Shown here piece by piece: positions 1 to 8,437 of a stretch of 42,086 bases of DNA (its first letter is position 1; each line of letters starts with the position of its first letter). The DNA is taken from positions 1 through 42,086 of the forward strand of contig NZ_JAMXRZ010000025.1 in assembly GCF_024124375.1 (NCBI RefSeq). The letters run 5' to 3'. A program made the position numbers and the translations under genes. A model generated the notes under the pieces. It was not told where the DNA came from and did not search any database. It was given only the letters and a program-made list of their open reading frames with translations. Origin of the DNA: Klenkia sp. PcliD-1-E (GTDB lineage Bacteria > Actinomycetota > Actinomycetes > Mycobacteriales > Geodermatophilaceae).

Positions 1-120
1 GTGGTCGCCGCCGAACTCAACGGACGACCCCGCCAGACCCTCGGATGGAGAACCCCCGCAGAAGCCCTCAACGACCTACTCTCAGCCCCTCAACCAACCG
101 GTGATGCAACGACCGGTTGA
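1..120 (+). CDS. IS30-family transposase, C-terminal end (cut by window edge)
   Basis: Frame 1 is open from the first base and stops with TGA at 118-120, giving 39 residues. The segment ELNGRPRQTLGWRTPAEAL resembles the conserved C-terminus of IS30-family transposases, the end of the DDE integrase domain that normally precedes a short variable tail. The catalytic residues lie upstream and outside the window, so activity cannot be judged. The terminal inverted repeat of such elements often overlaps the transposase end; bases 100-127 are a candidate, but without the left end this is only a guess. This is the only insertion-sequence trace I see outside the tRNA-linked island. Confidence 0.75.
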   Translation: MVAAELNGRPRQTLGWRTPAEALNDLLSAPQPTGDATTG

Positions 121-130
121 ACCCACCGGA

Positions 131-210
131 GCTGATCCAACTGCGTCCTGGTTCACCGGCATCGGCGAGCCAGGACGGAGTTCGATCAACCTCCCTGATC
201 AACGCCGGAC
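131..210. repeat. Dispersed palindromic element, copy A (3' side of kdpE)
   Basis: An 8-bp inverted repeat (CGTCCTGG at 144-151, CCAGGACG at 170-177) lies between the transposase end and the 3' end of kdpE. Flanks and stem match a second element at 13885-13965: both start with GCTGATC, share CGTCCTGG..CACCG..GAGCCAGGACGGA, and end with CTGATCA then CGCCGGAC. It can serve as a transcription terminator for kdpDE. It could equally be a small dispersed repeat. Confidence 0.6.
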
Positions 211-230
211 GGGGAGCGGCGGCGGGCCCG

Positions 231-905
231 TCACGGGGTGAAGCGGTAGCCCATCCCCGGCTCGGTGTGCAGGTGGCGCGGGTGGGCGGGGTCGGGCTCG
301 AGCTTGCGGCGCAGCTGGGCCAGGTAGACCCGCAGGTAGTTGGTCTCGGTCTCGTACGCCGGGCCCCACACCGACTGCAGCAGCTGCTTCTGCCCCACCA
401 GCCGGCCGGGGGCGCGCACCAGCTCGCTCAGCAGCGCCCACTCCGTCGGGGTCAGCCGCACCGGGACGCCGTCGACGGTCACCTGCCGGGCGGCGAGGTC
501 GACGGTGAAGTGGTCGGTGACCACCACCGGTTCGGCCGGGGTGTCGGGGCGTCGGCGCACCAGCGACCGCAGCCGGGCCAGCAGCTCGTCCATGTCGAAG
601 GGCTTGGTCACGTAGTCGTCGGCACCGGCGTCCAGCGCGTGGACCTTGTCCCGGCTGTCCGAGCGGGCCGAGAGCACCAGCACCGGCCCGGTGAACCAGG
701 GCCGCAGCCCGGCCAGCACCTCGGTGCCGTCCAGGTCGGGCAGCCCCAGGTCCAGGACGACGACGTCGGGGTGGGCGGCCGCGGCCTCGCGCAGCGCCGA
801 GGTGCCGTCGGGGGCGGTGACCACCTCGTGGCCGGCCGCCCGCAGCGTGATCCGCAGCGCCCGCAGCAGCTGCACGTCGTCGTCGACGACCAGCACCCGG
901 CTCAC
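231..905 (-). CDS. kdpE: KdpE, response regulator of potassium pump expression
   Basis: This is a 224-residue OmpR/PhoB-class response regulator. The receiver domain (about 1-115) has the acidic pocket D8-D10, phospho-acceptor D52 (in VVVLDLGLPDLDG) and conserved K101 (in DDYVTKPFD). A winged-helix DNA-binding domain follows from about residue 125 (LTPTEWALLSELV, then ETNYLRVYLAQLRRKLE). The GTG start at 905 overlaps the kdpD stop by 3-4 bases, so the two are translationally coupled. Known KdpE proteins are phosphorylated by KdpD and activate kdpFABC, which here diverges on the other strand. Candidate 11-bp-phased binding sites lie in the 3365-3805 gap. Context plus family makes the call secure. 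Confidence 0.95.
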   Translation of the reverse strand: MSRVLVVDDDVQLLRALRITLRAAGHEVVTAPDGTSALREAAAAHPDVVVLDLGLPDLDGTEVLAGLRPWFTGPVLVLSARSDSRDKVHALDAGADDYVTKPFDMDELLARLRSLVRRRPDTPAEPVVVTDHFTVDLAARQVTVDGVPVRLTPTEWALLSELVRAPGRLVGQKQLLQSVWGPAYETETNYLRVYLAQLRRKLEPDPAHPRHLHTEPGMGYRFTP

Positions 906-3364
906 GCGGCCACCTGCAGCGACAGCACCATGGTCAGCCCGCCACCGGGGGTGTCCTCGGCGTCCAGGGTGCCGCCCATCGCCTCGGTCAGCCCGCGGGC
1001 CACGGCGAGCCCGAGCCCGACGCCGTGCCCGGACGGGGTGTCGCCCAGGCGCTGGAAGGGGGCGAACACCCGCTCCCGGTCCGCGGCCGGCACCCCGGGC
1101 CCGCGGTCGACGACGCGCAGCTCCACCCGGTCGGGCAGGCAGCCGGCGGTGACCGCGAGCGGGCCGGCGGGGGCGTGCTGGGCGGCGTTGTCGACCAGGT
1201 TGGCCACCACCCGCTCCAGCAGCCCGGGGTCGGCGAGCACCGGCGGCAGGTCGTCGGGGGCGGTGACGGTGACCCGGGAGGGGTCCTCGAGCCAGGTCAG
1301 CGCGCGGTGCACCACGCCGACCAGGTCGGCCGGGGCGGTGACCGGGGTGACGGCGCCGGCCTGCAGCCGGCTCATGTCCAGCAGGTTGTCCACCAGCCCG
1401 GCCAGCCGGTCGGCGGACTCGTCGACGGTCTCGACCAGCTCGGCGCGGTCGGCCTCGGAGAGCGACAGCTGGGTGGAGCGCAGCGCGGAGGAGGCGGCCT
1501 TGATGCCGGCCAGCGGCGTGCGCAGGTCGTGGCTGACCGCGGCCAGCAGTGCCGTCCGCATGCTGTTGCCGGCGGCCAGCCGGTCGGCCTCGGCCGCGGC
1601 CTCGGCCAGCCGGCCCTGCTGCAGCGCGACCGCGGCCTGCTCGGCGAAGGCGACCAGCACCCGCCGCTCACCGGGGGCCAGGTCCCGGCCGGTGAGCTGC
1701 AGCTGCAGGCCGTTGGTGACCGGCACCGTGGCGACGTCGCCGGCCGGGTCGCCGCACGAGCCGACGACGGCGTCGGACTCCACCAGCGCCACCGACTGCA
1801 GCCCGAAGGCCTCCCGCACCTTCTCCAGCATCGCCTGCATGCCCCCGCCGCCGGCCAGCACCGAGCGGGACAACGAGGCCAGCAGCGCGGTCTCCGCCCG
1901 GGAGCGCGCCGCGGCGGTGGCCCGCTGCGCCGACCGGTCGACCACGGTGGCCACCGCGACCGCCACCACCAGGTAGCCGGCCAGCGCGACCAGGTCGTCC
2001 AGCCGGGCGACCGTGAGCCGGCCGGTGGGCTGGGTGAAGAACCAGTTCTCGACCAGGGCGCCGACAACCGCGGCCAGCAGCGCCGGCCCCAGCCCGCCGA
2101 CGAGGGCGACGGCGACCACCAGCAGGAGGAAGACCAGCAGCACGCTGGCCAGCGACAGCGCCGTGCCGGCGGCCAGGCACGCGGCGGTGACGACGGGGAT
2201 GCCGGCGACGGCGAGGGCCAGGCCGGCCCAGCGGCGGCGGGCGGTGAGCGCGCCGGTGAGCGGGGGCAGCCGCAGACCCCGGCTGCCCGCCGCGGAGTGG
2301 GTGACGATGTGCACGTCGATCTCGCCCGACCCGGCGATGACGGCGCCGCCCACGCCGCCGCGGAGCGCCCGCGCCCACCGGCTGCGCCGGGAGGTGCCGA
2401 CGACGAGCTGGGTGGCGTCGGCACCGCGGGCGAACTCCAGCAGTGCTGCGGCGACGTCGTCGGAGACCACCTGGTGGTAGCTGCCGCCGAGGGACTCCAC
2501 CAGCGCCCGCTGGGCGCGCAGCGCGGCGGGGGAGGCGCCGGTGAGGCCGTCGGCGCGCAGCACGTGCACCGCGAGCAGGTCGCCGTCGCCCTGCCGGCGG
2601 GCCACCCGGGACGCGCGGCGGATCAGCGTCTCGCCCTCGGGGCCGCCGGTCAGCGCCACGACGACCCGCTCGCGGGTCTCCCAGACGTGGTCGATGTCGT
2701 GCTCGGCCCGGTACCGGCGCAGGCCCTCGTCGACCCGGTCGGCCAGCCACAGCAGCGCGAGCTCGCGCAGGGCGGTGAGGTTGCCGACCCGGAACCAGTT
2801 GCCCATCGCGGCGTCGATGCGCTCGGGCGGGTAGACGTTGCCGTGCGCCAGCCGGCGGCGCAGCGACTCCGGCGACATGTCGACCAGCTCGACCTGGTCG
2901 GCGCGGCGGACCACCTCGTCGGGCACCGTCTCGCCCTGGGTGACGCCGGTGATCTGCGCGACGACGTCGGTGAGGCTGGCCAGGTGCTGCACGTTCACCG
3001 TGGTGATCACGCAGATGCCCGCGGCGACGAACTCCTGCACGTCCTGCCAGCGGAACTCGTTGCGCGACCCCGGGGCGTTGGTGTGCGCCAGCTCGTCGAC
3101 GACGACGACCTCGGGGTGGCGGGCCAGCACGCCGTCGACGTCGAGCTCGGCGAGGGCCACGCCGCGGTGGGTGACCGTGGCGCGGGGGAGCACCTCCAGG
3201 CCCTCGAGCTGGGCGGCGGTCCGGTCCCGGCCGTGCGTCTCGACCACCCCGACGACGACGTCGGCGCCGCGCTCGGCGCGGCGGCGTGCCTCGCCGAGCG
3301 CGGCGAAGGTCTTCCCGACGCCCGGTGCGGCGCCCAGGTAGACGCGCAACGTGCCCCGGCCCAT
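902..3364 (-). CDS. kdpD: KdpD, osmosensitive potassium sensor histidine kinase
   Basis: An 820-residue membrane sensor kinase. The N-terminal KdpD domain has a Walker A motif GAAPGVGKT at 11-19 and VDELAHTN at 89-96. A UspA-like domain follows (about 235-355), then four closely spaced hydrophobic segments (DUF4118, about 375-470). A GAF-like region comes next, then the HisKA helix with phospho-acceptor H612 (SHDLRTP), and a GHKL ATPase with its N box (NLVDNAAQHA) and GLGLAVA motif. It senses potassium or turgor and phosphorylates KdpE. ATG start at 3362-3364; it is slightly shorter than the E. coli protein but all domains are present. Transcription diverges from the kdpF-C operon. Confidence 0.95.
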   Translation of the reverse strand: MGRGTLRVYLGAAPGVGKTFAALGEARRRAERGADVVVGVVETHGRDRTAAQLEGLEVLPRATVTHRGVALAELDVDGVLARHPEVVVVDELAHTNAPGSRNEFRWQDVQEFVAAGICVITTVNVQHLASLTDVVAQITGVTQGETVPDEVVRRADQVELVDMSPESLRRRLAHGNVYPPERIDAAMGNWFRVGNLTALRELALLWLADRVDEGLRRYRAEHDIDHVWETRERVVVALTGGPEGETLIRRASRVARRQGDGDLLAVHVLRADGLTGASPAALRAQRALVESLGGSYHQVVSDDVAAALLEFARGADATQLVVGTSRRSRWARALRGGVGGAVIAGSGEIDVHIVTHSAAGSRGLRLPPLTGALTARRRWAGLALAVAGIPVVTAACLAAGTALSLASVLLVFLLLVVAVALVGGLGPALLAAVVGALVENWFFTQPTGRLTVARLDDLVALAGYLVVAVAVATVVDRSAQRATAAARSRAETALLASLSRSVLAGGGGMQAMLEKVREAFGLQSVALVESDAVVGSCGDPAGDVATVPVTNGLQLQLTGRDLAPGERRVLVAFAEQAAVALQQGRLAEAAAEADRLAAGNSMRTALLAAVSHDLRTPLAGIKAASSALRSTQLSLSEADRAELVETVDESADRLAGLVDNLLDMSRLQAGAVTPVTAPADLVGVVHRALTWLEDPSRVTVTAPDDLPPVLADPGLLERVVANLVDNAAQHAPAGPLAVTAGCLPDRVELRVVDRGPGVPAADRERVFAPFQRLGDTPSGHGVGLGLAVARGLTEAMGGTLDAEDTPGGGLTMVLSLQVAA

Positions 3365-3407
3365 GGCCCCATGATCACCCTGCCCGGCCGCGGGGTGGCC
3401 GGGGCCG

Positions 3408-3426
3408 GCGTCAAGGTCGCGTCAGG
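3408..3426. promoter_or_regulatory. Candidate KdpE half-site pair near kdpD
   Basis: GTCAAGG at 3410 and GTCAGG at 3421 start 11 bp apart, one helical turn. The surrounding 24 bp closely match the pair at 3697/3708 before kdpF (differences are one substitution, a one-base gap and two changes at the end). It lies 44-62 bp upstream of the kdpD start. Orientation is opposite to kdpD transcription, so an autoregulatory role is inference. Confidence 0.4.
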
Positions 3427-3608
3427 ATCGCCCTCGGGGGTGACGTCGTGGGGGCTGCCAGCTCGGTCTCCACCAGCAGGTGCACCAGGTCGTGCGGCAG
3501 GTCGTCCCCGCCGCCGGCGCCGCGCAGGGTGAAGTCCACGCCGTCGTCCCGGGTCACCGGCGTCACCACGGGCCGCCGGTCGACCATCCGCTCGAACACC
3601 GCACGCAC
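3411..3608 (-). pseudogene. Short hypothetical protein, probably a gene remnant
   Basis: Up to 65 residues, read from GTG at 3608 or GTG at 3599; GGAGG stands just upstream of both. The centre (DFTLRG, then LPHDLVHLLVE) looks like a conserved motif of longer actinobacterial proteins of unknown role, in which the DLVH segment is followed by many more residues. Here the frame ends 20 residues later with a low-complexity tail, so I read it as a truncated gene stranded in the kdp promoter region. Its 3' end overlaps the GTCAAGG pair at 3408-3426. A short functional protein cannot be excluded. Confidence 0.35.
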
Positions 3609-3663
3609 CCCTCCAGGGTGGCGCGGTCGCGCAACCGGGTTCCGGTGTCGCCGGTCACGGGCC

Positions 3664-3746
3664 GTCAGGACGGCGTCAAGGGCAGCGCAGCGCGGCGTCA
3701 AGGACGCGTCAAGGCCGGGTGCGGCGGGGCCCGCCGCTCCTAGCGT
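3664..3746 (+). promoter_or_regulatory. kdpF operon promoter region with 11-bp phased KdpE-like boxes
   Basis: GTCAGG/GTCAAGG elements start at 3664, 3675, 3697 and 3708: two pairs with 11-bp internal spacing, the pairs 22 bp apart, all on one face of the helix. A TAGCGT -10-like hexamer is at 3741-3746, 26 bp past the last box and 60 bp before the first coding start. OmpR/PhoB-family activators, to which KdpE belongs, typically bind 11-bp direct repeats beside or over the -35 region. The rest of 3365-3805 holds only the gene remnant at 3411-3608. Confidence 0.55.
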
Positions 3747-3805
3747 CGCGGTCCGCAGGGGACCGGTGGTGTGCCGGCCCCGCGGACGAGAGAAGGCGAC
3801 GAACG

Positions 3806-3889
3806 GTGACCGACGTGGTCTACGTGCTCCTCACGCTGGCGGTCTTCGGACTGCTGGCCCTGGCCGTGCGCGGGGTGGAGCGGCTGTGA
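3806..3889 (+). CDS. 27-residue membrane peptide heading the kdp operon
   Basis: A GTG-started frame encodes 27 residues: a short polar start (MTDVVY), one hydrophobic helix (about residues 4-20, [15 protein letters not shown]) and a basic end (RGVERL). Its TGA overlaps the GTG of kdpF by four bases, which strongly suggests it is translated. The size and single-helix design resemble KdpF, but kdpF itself follows directly, so this is a separate small subunit or leader. I recall similar short frames ahead of actinobacterial kdpF; a function is not established from sequence. Confidence 0.6.
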   Translation: MTDVVYVLLTLAVFGLLALAVRGVERL

Positions 3890-3972
3890 TCGAGACCTGG
3901 GTCGGTCTGGCGGTGGCGGTCGGGCTGACCGGCTACCTGCTGGCCTCCCTGCTGTTCCCGGACCGGTTCTGA
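3886..3972 (+). CDS. kdpF: KdpF, small stabilising subunit of the K+ ATPase
   Basis: A 28-residue single-span membrane peptide from GTG at 3886. One transmembrane helix (about 6-24) is followed by the typical KdpF ending LLFPDRF. In E. coli KdpF stabilises the KdpABC complex and is dispensable. Its TGA overlaps the kdpA ATG (TGATG), which fixes both boundaries. The gene is too short for automatic detection but its position between the leader peptide and kdpA is the standard one. Confidence 0.85.
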   Translation: MIETWVGLAVAVGLTGYLLASLLFPDRF

Positions 3973-5591
3973 TGACGGGCTGGCTCCAGGTCGCCGTCCT
4001 GGTCCTCGCCCTGGGCCTGGTGCACAGGCCGCTGGGGGACTGGATGGCCCGGGTCTACACCTCGGAGCAGCACTGGCGGGTGGAGAGGCTGACCTACCGG
4101 CTCGTCGGCGTGGACGCCGGCGCCGAGCAGCGCTGGCCCACCTACCTGCGCAGCATCCTGGCGTTCTCGCTGGTCGGCGTCCTGCTGCTCTACGCGCTGC
4201 AGCGGCTCCAGGGCCTGCTGCCGCTGGACAACGGGATGGCCCCGGTCGAGCCGTCCAGCGCCTGGAACACCGCCATCAGCTTCGTGACCAACACGAACTG
4301 GCAGGGCTACGCGGGCGAGTCCACGATGGGCCACCTGGTCCAGATGGCCGGCCTCGCGGTGCAGAACTTCGTGTCCGCCGCCGTGGGCCTGGCCGTGCTG
4401 GTGGCGCTGGTGCGCGGGTTCGTCCGCCGCGGCACCGACCGGCTGGGCAACGCCTGGGTCGACATCACCCGCTCCGTCGTCCGGCTGCTGCTGCCCCTCG
4501 CCGTCCTCGCGACCGTGGTCCTGGTGCTCGGCGGGGTCGTGCAGAACCTGCGCGCCGGCGGCGACGTCACCACCCTGGCCGGCGGGTCCCAGTTCGTCCC
4601 GGGCGGTCCGGTCGCCTCGCAGGAGGCGATCAAGGAGCTGGGCACCAACGGCGGCGGGTTCTACAACGCCAACTCCGCGCACCCCTTCGAGGGGCCGACC
4701 GCGTGGGTCTCGCTGTTCCAGGTCTTCCTGCTGCTGCTCATCCCGTTCTCGCTGCCGCGCACCTTCGGCCGGATGGTCGGGGACCGCAGGCAGGGCCTGG
4801 CGATCCTCGGCGTGATGGGTCTGCTGGCCGGCATCTCGGTGGCGCTGATCAGCGCCTTCCAGGCCGGGGCGCTGCCCGAGGGTCAAGAGGTCCGCTTCGG
4901 CGGCCCGCTCTCCGCGCTGTTCGCCTCCGCCACCACGCTCACCTCGACCGGCGCGGTCAACTCCATGCACGACAGCTACACCCCGCTGGGCGGCATGGTG
5001 GCCTTGTTCAACATGATGCTCGGCGAGGTCGCGCCGGGCGGGGTGGGCTCCGGGCTCTACGGGATGCTCGTGCTCGCCGTCGTCGCCGTCTTCGTCGCGG
5101 GCCTCATGGTCGGCCGGACGCCGGAGTACCTGGGCAAGAAGCTCGGCCGCCGGGAGATGACCCTGGCCAGCCTCTTCATCCTCACCACCCCGGCCATCGT
5201 GCTCGTCGGCACCGCAGTCGCGATCGCGGTGCCCGCCGGGCAGGCCGGGATGCTGAACAGCGGCCCGCACGGGCTGAGCGAGGTGCTCTACGCCTTCACC
5301 TCGGCCGGCAACAACAACGGCTCGGCCTTCGCCGGGCTGAGCGCGAACACCACCTTCTACAACACCGCGCTGGGCCTGGCAATGGTCCTCGGCCGGTTCG
5401 TGCCGATCGTGCTGGTCGTCGCGCTGGCCGGGACGCTCGCCGCGCAGGGCAAGGTCCCGGCCACCGCCGGCACCCTGCCCACCCACCGCCCGCTGTTCGC
5501 CGGGCTGCTCACCGCCGTCGTCCTCGTGGTCGTCGGGCTCACCTACTTCCCGGTGCTCGCACTCGGGCCTCTCGCCGAAGGGCTGTCATGA
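3972..5591 (+). CDS. kdpA: KdpA, potassium-translocating subunit
   Basis: A 539-residue polytopic membrane protein of the SKT/Trk-like channel superfamily; it forms the K+ selectivity filter of the P-type ATPase. Pore-loop signatures of the four repeats are visible: [40 protein letters not shown] and [14 protein letters not shown]. Length matches the family. The ATG overlaps the kdpF stop and the kdpA stop overlaps the kdpB ATG (ATGA), so the operon is tightly coupled. It acts with KdpB and KdpC in high-affinity K+ uptake under K+ limitation. Confidence 0.97.
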   Translation: MTGWLQVAVLVLALGLVHRPLGDWMARVYTSEQHWRVERLTYRLVGVDAGAEQRWPTYLRSILAFSLVGVLLLYALQRLQGLLPLDNGMAPVEPSSAWNTAISFVTNTNWQGYAGESTMGHLVQMAGLAVQNFVSAAVGLAVLVALVRGFVRRGTDRLGNAWVDITRSVVRLLLPLAVLATVVLVLGGVVQNLRAGGDVTTLAGGSQFVPGGPVASQEAIKELGTNGGGFYNANSAHPFEGPTAWVSLFQVFLLLLIPFSLPRTFGRMVGDRRQGLAILGVMGLLAGISVALISAFQAGALPEGQEVRFGGPLSALFASATTLTSTGAVNSMHDSYTPLGGMVALFNMMLGEVAPGGVGSGLYGMLVLAVVAVFVAGLMVGRTPEYLGKKLGRREMTLASLFILTTPAIVLVGTAVAIAVPAGQAGMLNSGPHGLSEVLYAFTSAGNNNGSAFAGLSANTTFYNTALGLAMVLGRFVPIVLVVALAGTLAAQGKVPATAGTLPTHRPLFAGLLTAVVLVVVGLTYFPVLALGPLAEGLS

Positions 5592-7615
5592 CCACCCCCG
5601 TGCTCGACCGGGCACCCGCTCCGGAGACCGCGACACCCGCCATCGACTGGAGGCCGGCGCTCGCCGGCGCCGTCCGCAAGCTCGACCCGCGGGGGTTGGT
5701 CCGCCAGCCCGTCGTGTTCACTGTCTGGGTCGGCTCGGTGTTCTCCACCGTGCTGGCCGTGCTGCACCCCTCGGTCTTCGGCTGGTCGATCGCCGTGTGG
5801 CTGTGGCTGACCGTGCTGTTCGCCAACGTCGCCGAGGCCGTCGCCGAGGGCCGCGGCAAGGCGCAGGCCGCGTCGCTGCGCAGGGCCAGGACCACCGCCG
5901 TCGCGGTGCTGGAGGACGGCCGGGAGGTCCCGGCCGCCGACCTGCGGCCCGGCGACCGCGTCGTCGTGGTGGCCGGTCAGGTCATCCCGGGGGACGGCGA
6001 CGTCGTCGAGGGCATCGCCAGCGTCGACGAGTCGGCCATCACCGGCGAGTCCGCGCCGGTCATCCGGGAGTCCGGCGGCGACCGGTGCGCCGTCACCGGG
6101 GGCACGACGGTGCTCTCCGACCGCGTCGTCGTGGTCATCACCAGCAAGCCGGGCGAGACCTTCGTCGACCGGATGATCGCCCTCGTCGAGGGCGCCTCCC
6201 GGCAGCGGACGCCGAACGAGGTGGCGCTGAACATCCTGCTGTCCTCGCTGACCATCGTGTTCCTGCTGGCCGTGGTCACGCTGGCGCCCATCGCGTCGTG
6301 GTCGGGCGCCGGCCAGTCGACCACCGTGCTCATCGCGCTGGTGGTCTGCCTGATCCCCACCACGATCGGTGCGCTGCTGAGCGCGATCGGCATCGCCGGG
6401 ATGGACCGGCTGGTGCAGCGCAACGTGCTGGCGATGAGTGGGCGGGCCGTGGAGGCCGCCGGGGACGTCGGCACGCTGCTGCTGGACAAGACCGGCACCA
6501 TCACGCTCGGCAACCGGCAGGCCGCCCGCTTCGTGCCGATCGGCGGGGCCACCGAGGCCGAGGTCGCGCAGGCCGCCGTCCTCGCGTCGCTGGCCGACGA
6601 GACGCCGGAGGGCCGCTCGGTCGTCGTCCTGGGCGGGGGAGCGGTGGACCGGCCCGCAGGTGCCGAGTTCGTGGAGTTCACGGCGCAGACCCGGATGAGC
6701 GGGGTCGACCTGCCCGGCGGCCGCCAGCTGCGCAAGGGCGCGGCCGGGGCGGTGCAGGCGTGGGTGCGCTCGCTCGGGGGCGACGTGCCGGCCGAGGTCG
6801 GGACGTCGGTCACCGAGATCTCCACCGCCGGCGGCACCCCGCTGGTGCTGGCCGCGAACGGGCCGGACGGCGCCCGGGTGCTCGGCGTGATCGAGCTGAA
6901 GGACGTCGTGAAGCCCGGGATGCGCGAGCGCTTCGACGAGCTCCGCCGCATGGGCATCCGCACCGTGATGATCACCGGCGACAACGAGGCCACCGCCCGG
7001 GCGATCGCCGCCGAGGCCGGGGTGGACGACGTGCTGGCCGAGGCGACGCCGGAGGACAAGCTCGCGCTGATCGCGAAGGAGCAGGAGGGCGGCCGGCTGG
7101 TCGCGATGACCGGGGACGGCACCAACGACGCCCCGGCGCTCGCCCAGGCCGACGTCGGCGTCGCGATGAACACCGGGACGTCGGCGGCCAAGGAGGCCGG
7201 CAACATGGTCGACCTCGACTCCAACCCCACGAAGCTGATCGAGATCGTGGCGATCGGCAAGCAGCTGCTCATCACGCGCGGCTCGTTGACCACGTTCTCC
7301 ATCGCCAACGACCTGGCCAAGTACTTCGCGATCCTGCCGGCGATGTTCGCCCCGGTCTTCCCGGGCCTGGACGCGCTGAACGTGATGCGGTTGCACTCGC
7401 CGGAGTCCGCGATCCTCTCCGCGGTCGTCTTCAACGCGCTGGTCATCGTGGCGCTGGTGCCGCTGGCGCTGCGCGGTGTGCGCTACCGACCCGGGACGGC
7501 GTCGGCGCTGCTGTCCCGCAACCTCCTGGTCTACGGCGTCGGCGGCGTGGTGCTGCCGTTCGTCGGGATCAAGGCCATCGACCTGCTCGTGTCGCTCGTC
7601 CCCGGGATCTCGTGA
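5588..7615 (+). CDS. kdpB: KdpB, catalytic P-type ATPase subunit
   Basis: A 675-residue type IA P-type ATPase. The actuator-domain TGES motif ([14 protein letters not shown]) precedes the phosphorylation motif DKTGTIT with D300, the nucleotide-binding segment, and the hinge motif [11 protein letters not shown]. Membrane helices flank these as in the family, including the C-terminal trio. It hydrolyses ATP to drive K+ through KdpA. ATG at 5588 overlaps the kdpA stop by four bases, and the stop overlaps the kdpC ATG (TGATG). No key residue is missing. Confidence 0.97.
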   Translation: MTTPVLDRAPAPETATPAIDWRPALAGAVRKLDPRGLVRQPVVFTVWVGSVFSTVLAVLHPSVFGWSIAVWLWLTVLFANVAEAVAEGRGKAQAASLRRARTTAVAVLEDGREVPAADLRPGDRVVVVAGQVIPGDGDVVEGIASVDESAITGESAPVIRESGGDRCAVTGGTTVLSDRVVVVITSKPGETFVDRMIALVEGASRQRTPNEVALNILLSSLTIVFLLAVVTLAPIASWSGAGQSTTVLIALVVCLIPTTIGALLSAIGIAGMDRLVQRNVLAMSGRAVEAAGDVGTLLLDKTGTITLGNRQAARFVPIGGATEAEVAQAAVLASLADETPEGRSVVVLGGGAVDRPAGAEFVEFTAQTRMSGVDLPGGRQLRKGAAGAVQAWVRSLGGDVPAEVGTSVTEISTAGGTPLVLAANGPDGARVLGVIELKDVVKPGMRERFDELRRMGIRTVMITGDNEATARAIAAEAGVDDVLAEATPEDKLALIAKEQEGGRLVAMTGDGTNDAPALAQADVGVAMNTGTSAAKEAGNMVDLDSNPTKLIEIVAIGKQLLITRGSLTTFSIANDLAKYFAILPAMFAPVFPGLDALNVMRLHSPESAILSAVVFNALVIVALVPLALRGVRYRPGTASALLSRNLLVYGVGGVVLPFVGIKAIDLLVSLVPGIS

Positions 7616-8202
7616 TGACTCGTCAACTGCTCGCCTCGGTCCGTGCCCTGCTGCTGGCCACCGTGGTGCTGGGCCTGGCCTACCCGCTGCTGATGACCGG
7701 GTTCGCCCAGGTCGCCGTCCCCGGGCGGGCCGACGGCTCGCTCGTCACCTCGGCCGACGGCACCGTGGTCGGGTCGTCGCTGCTCGGCCAGGGGTTCGTG
7801 GACTCCGCGGGCGACCCGCTGCCGCAGTACTTCCAGTCCCGGCCGTCGGCGGGGGACTGGGACGGGGCGGCGTCCGGCGGGTCCAACCTGGGGCCGAACT
7901 CGCCCGAGCTGGCCTCGGCGGTCGCCGAGCGCCGGTCGGCGGTGGCGTCGTTCAACGGGGTGCCGGAGTCGCAGGTGCCCGACGACGCGGTGACGACGTC
8001 GGCCTCGGGCCTGGACCCGGACATCTCGCCCGCGTACGCCGCCATCCAGGTCGACCGGGTCGCTGCCGCGCGGGGGGTGCCGCCGTCCGAGGTGCAGGCG
8101 CTGGTGCAGCAGGCCACCCACGGCCGGGACCTGGGCTTCATCGGGGCGCCGGGCGTCGACGTCCTGGAGCTCAACCTGGCCCTGGACCGCGCCTTCGGCT
8201 GA
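7615..8202 (+). CDS. kdpC: KdpC, accessory subunit of the K+ ATPase
   Basis: 195 residues with one N-terminal transmembrane helix (about 8-30) and a periplasmic-side domain. Family signatures are YFQSRPSAGD, GSNLGPNSPEL and DPDISPAYAAIQVDRVA. It is thought to stabilise the KdpAB complex and aid ATP binding. Start overlaps the kdpB stop. It is the last gene of the operon, followed by the hairpin at 8213-8267. The reading frame of the island integrase continues antisense through this gene as far as 7531, so the two overlap on opposite strands in the integrated state. Confidence 0.96.
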   Translation: MTRQLLASVRALLLATVVLGLAYPLLMTGFAQVAVPGRADGSLVTSADGTVVGSSLLGQGFVDSAGDPLPQYFQSRPSAGDWDGAASGGSNLGPNSPELASAVAERRSAVASFNGVPESQVPDDAVTTSASGLDPDISPAYAAIQVDRVAAARGVPPSEVQALVQQATHGRDLGFIGAPGVDVLELNLALDRAFG

Positions 8203-8212
8203 GCCCGGCACG

Positions 8213-8267
8213 GAGTGGCACCGCAGCGGGCGTGCAGGTCGCCCGCACGCCCGCTGCGGTGCCACTC
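8213..8267 (+). terminator. Long hairpin after kdpC
   Basis: A perfect 23-bp inverted repeat (8213-8235 and 8245-8267, beginning GAGTGGCACC and ending GGTGCCACTC) with a 9-nt loop starts 10 nt after the kdpC stop. No U-tract follows, as is common in high-GC actinobacteria. It separates the kdp operon from the tRNA gene. Confidence 0.75.
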
Positions 8268-8361
8268 GATGACACGCCGGAGGCCAGGACCCCCCTGCGG
8301 GGAGGCCCCCGGGGGACTGTATGGTTGTCGACGGCTCGGACGCACCAGACCGGGCCGGTTC

Positions 8362-8434
8362 GGGGCTGTGGCGCAGCTGGTAGCGCACCACACTGGCAGT
8401 GTGGGGGTCAGGGGTTCGAGTCCCCTCAGCTCCA
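8362..8434 (+). tRNA. tRNA-Ala, anticodon GGC
   Basis: A complete cloverleaf: acceptor GGGGCTG pairs with CAGCTCC and includes the G3:U70 wobble that identifies alanine tRNAs. The discriminator base is A, the D-arm contains AGCTGGTAGC, and the anticodon loop CTGGCAG sits on a CCACA/TGTGG stem. The T-arm is GGGG-TTCGAGT-CCCC. CCA is not fully encoded. A TATGGT -10-like hexamer lies at 8330-8335. The gene's 3' 42 bases (from the anticodon loop onward) form the left attachment site of the island. Confidence 0.95.
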
Positions 8435-8437
8435 CCC
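8393..8437 (+). repeat. attL core (3' end of tRNA-Ala)
   Basis: This 45-bp sequence starts in the anticodon loop (CTGGCAGTGTGG...) and runs three bases past the tRNA discriminator (...CAGCTCCACCC). It is identical to 28952-28996. Tyrosine integrases commonly recombine at anticodon or T-loop segments, and the island copy restores an intact tRNA here. Confidence 0.85.

Noticed and set aside
1025-3532. Plus-strand frame of about 835 codons opposite kdpD
   Set aside because: It is antisense to a clear histidine kinase with all motifs and is composed of Gly/Arg/Gln/Val repeats typical of GC-rich shadow frames.
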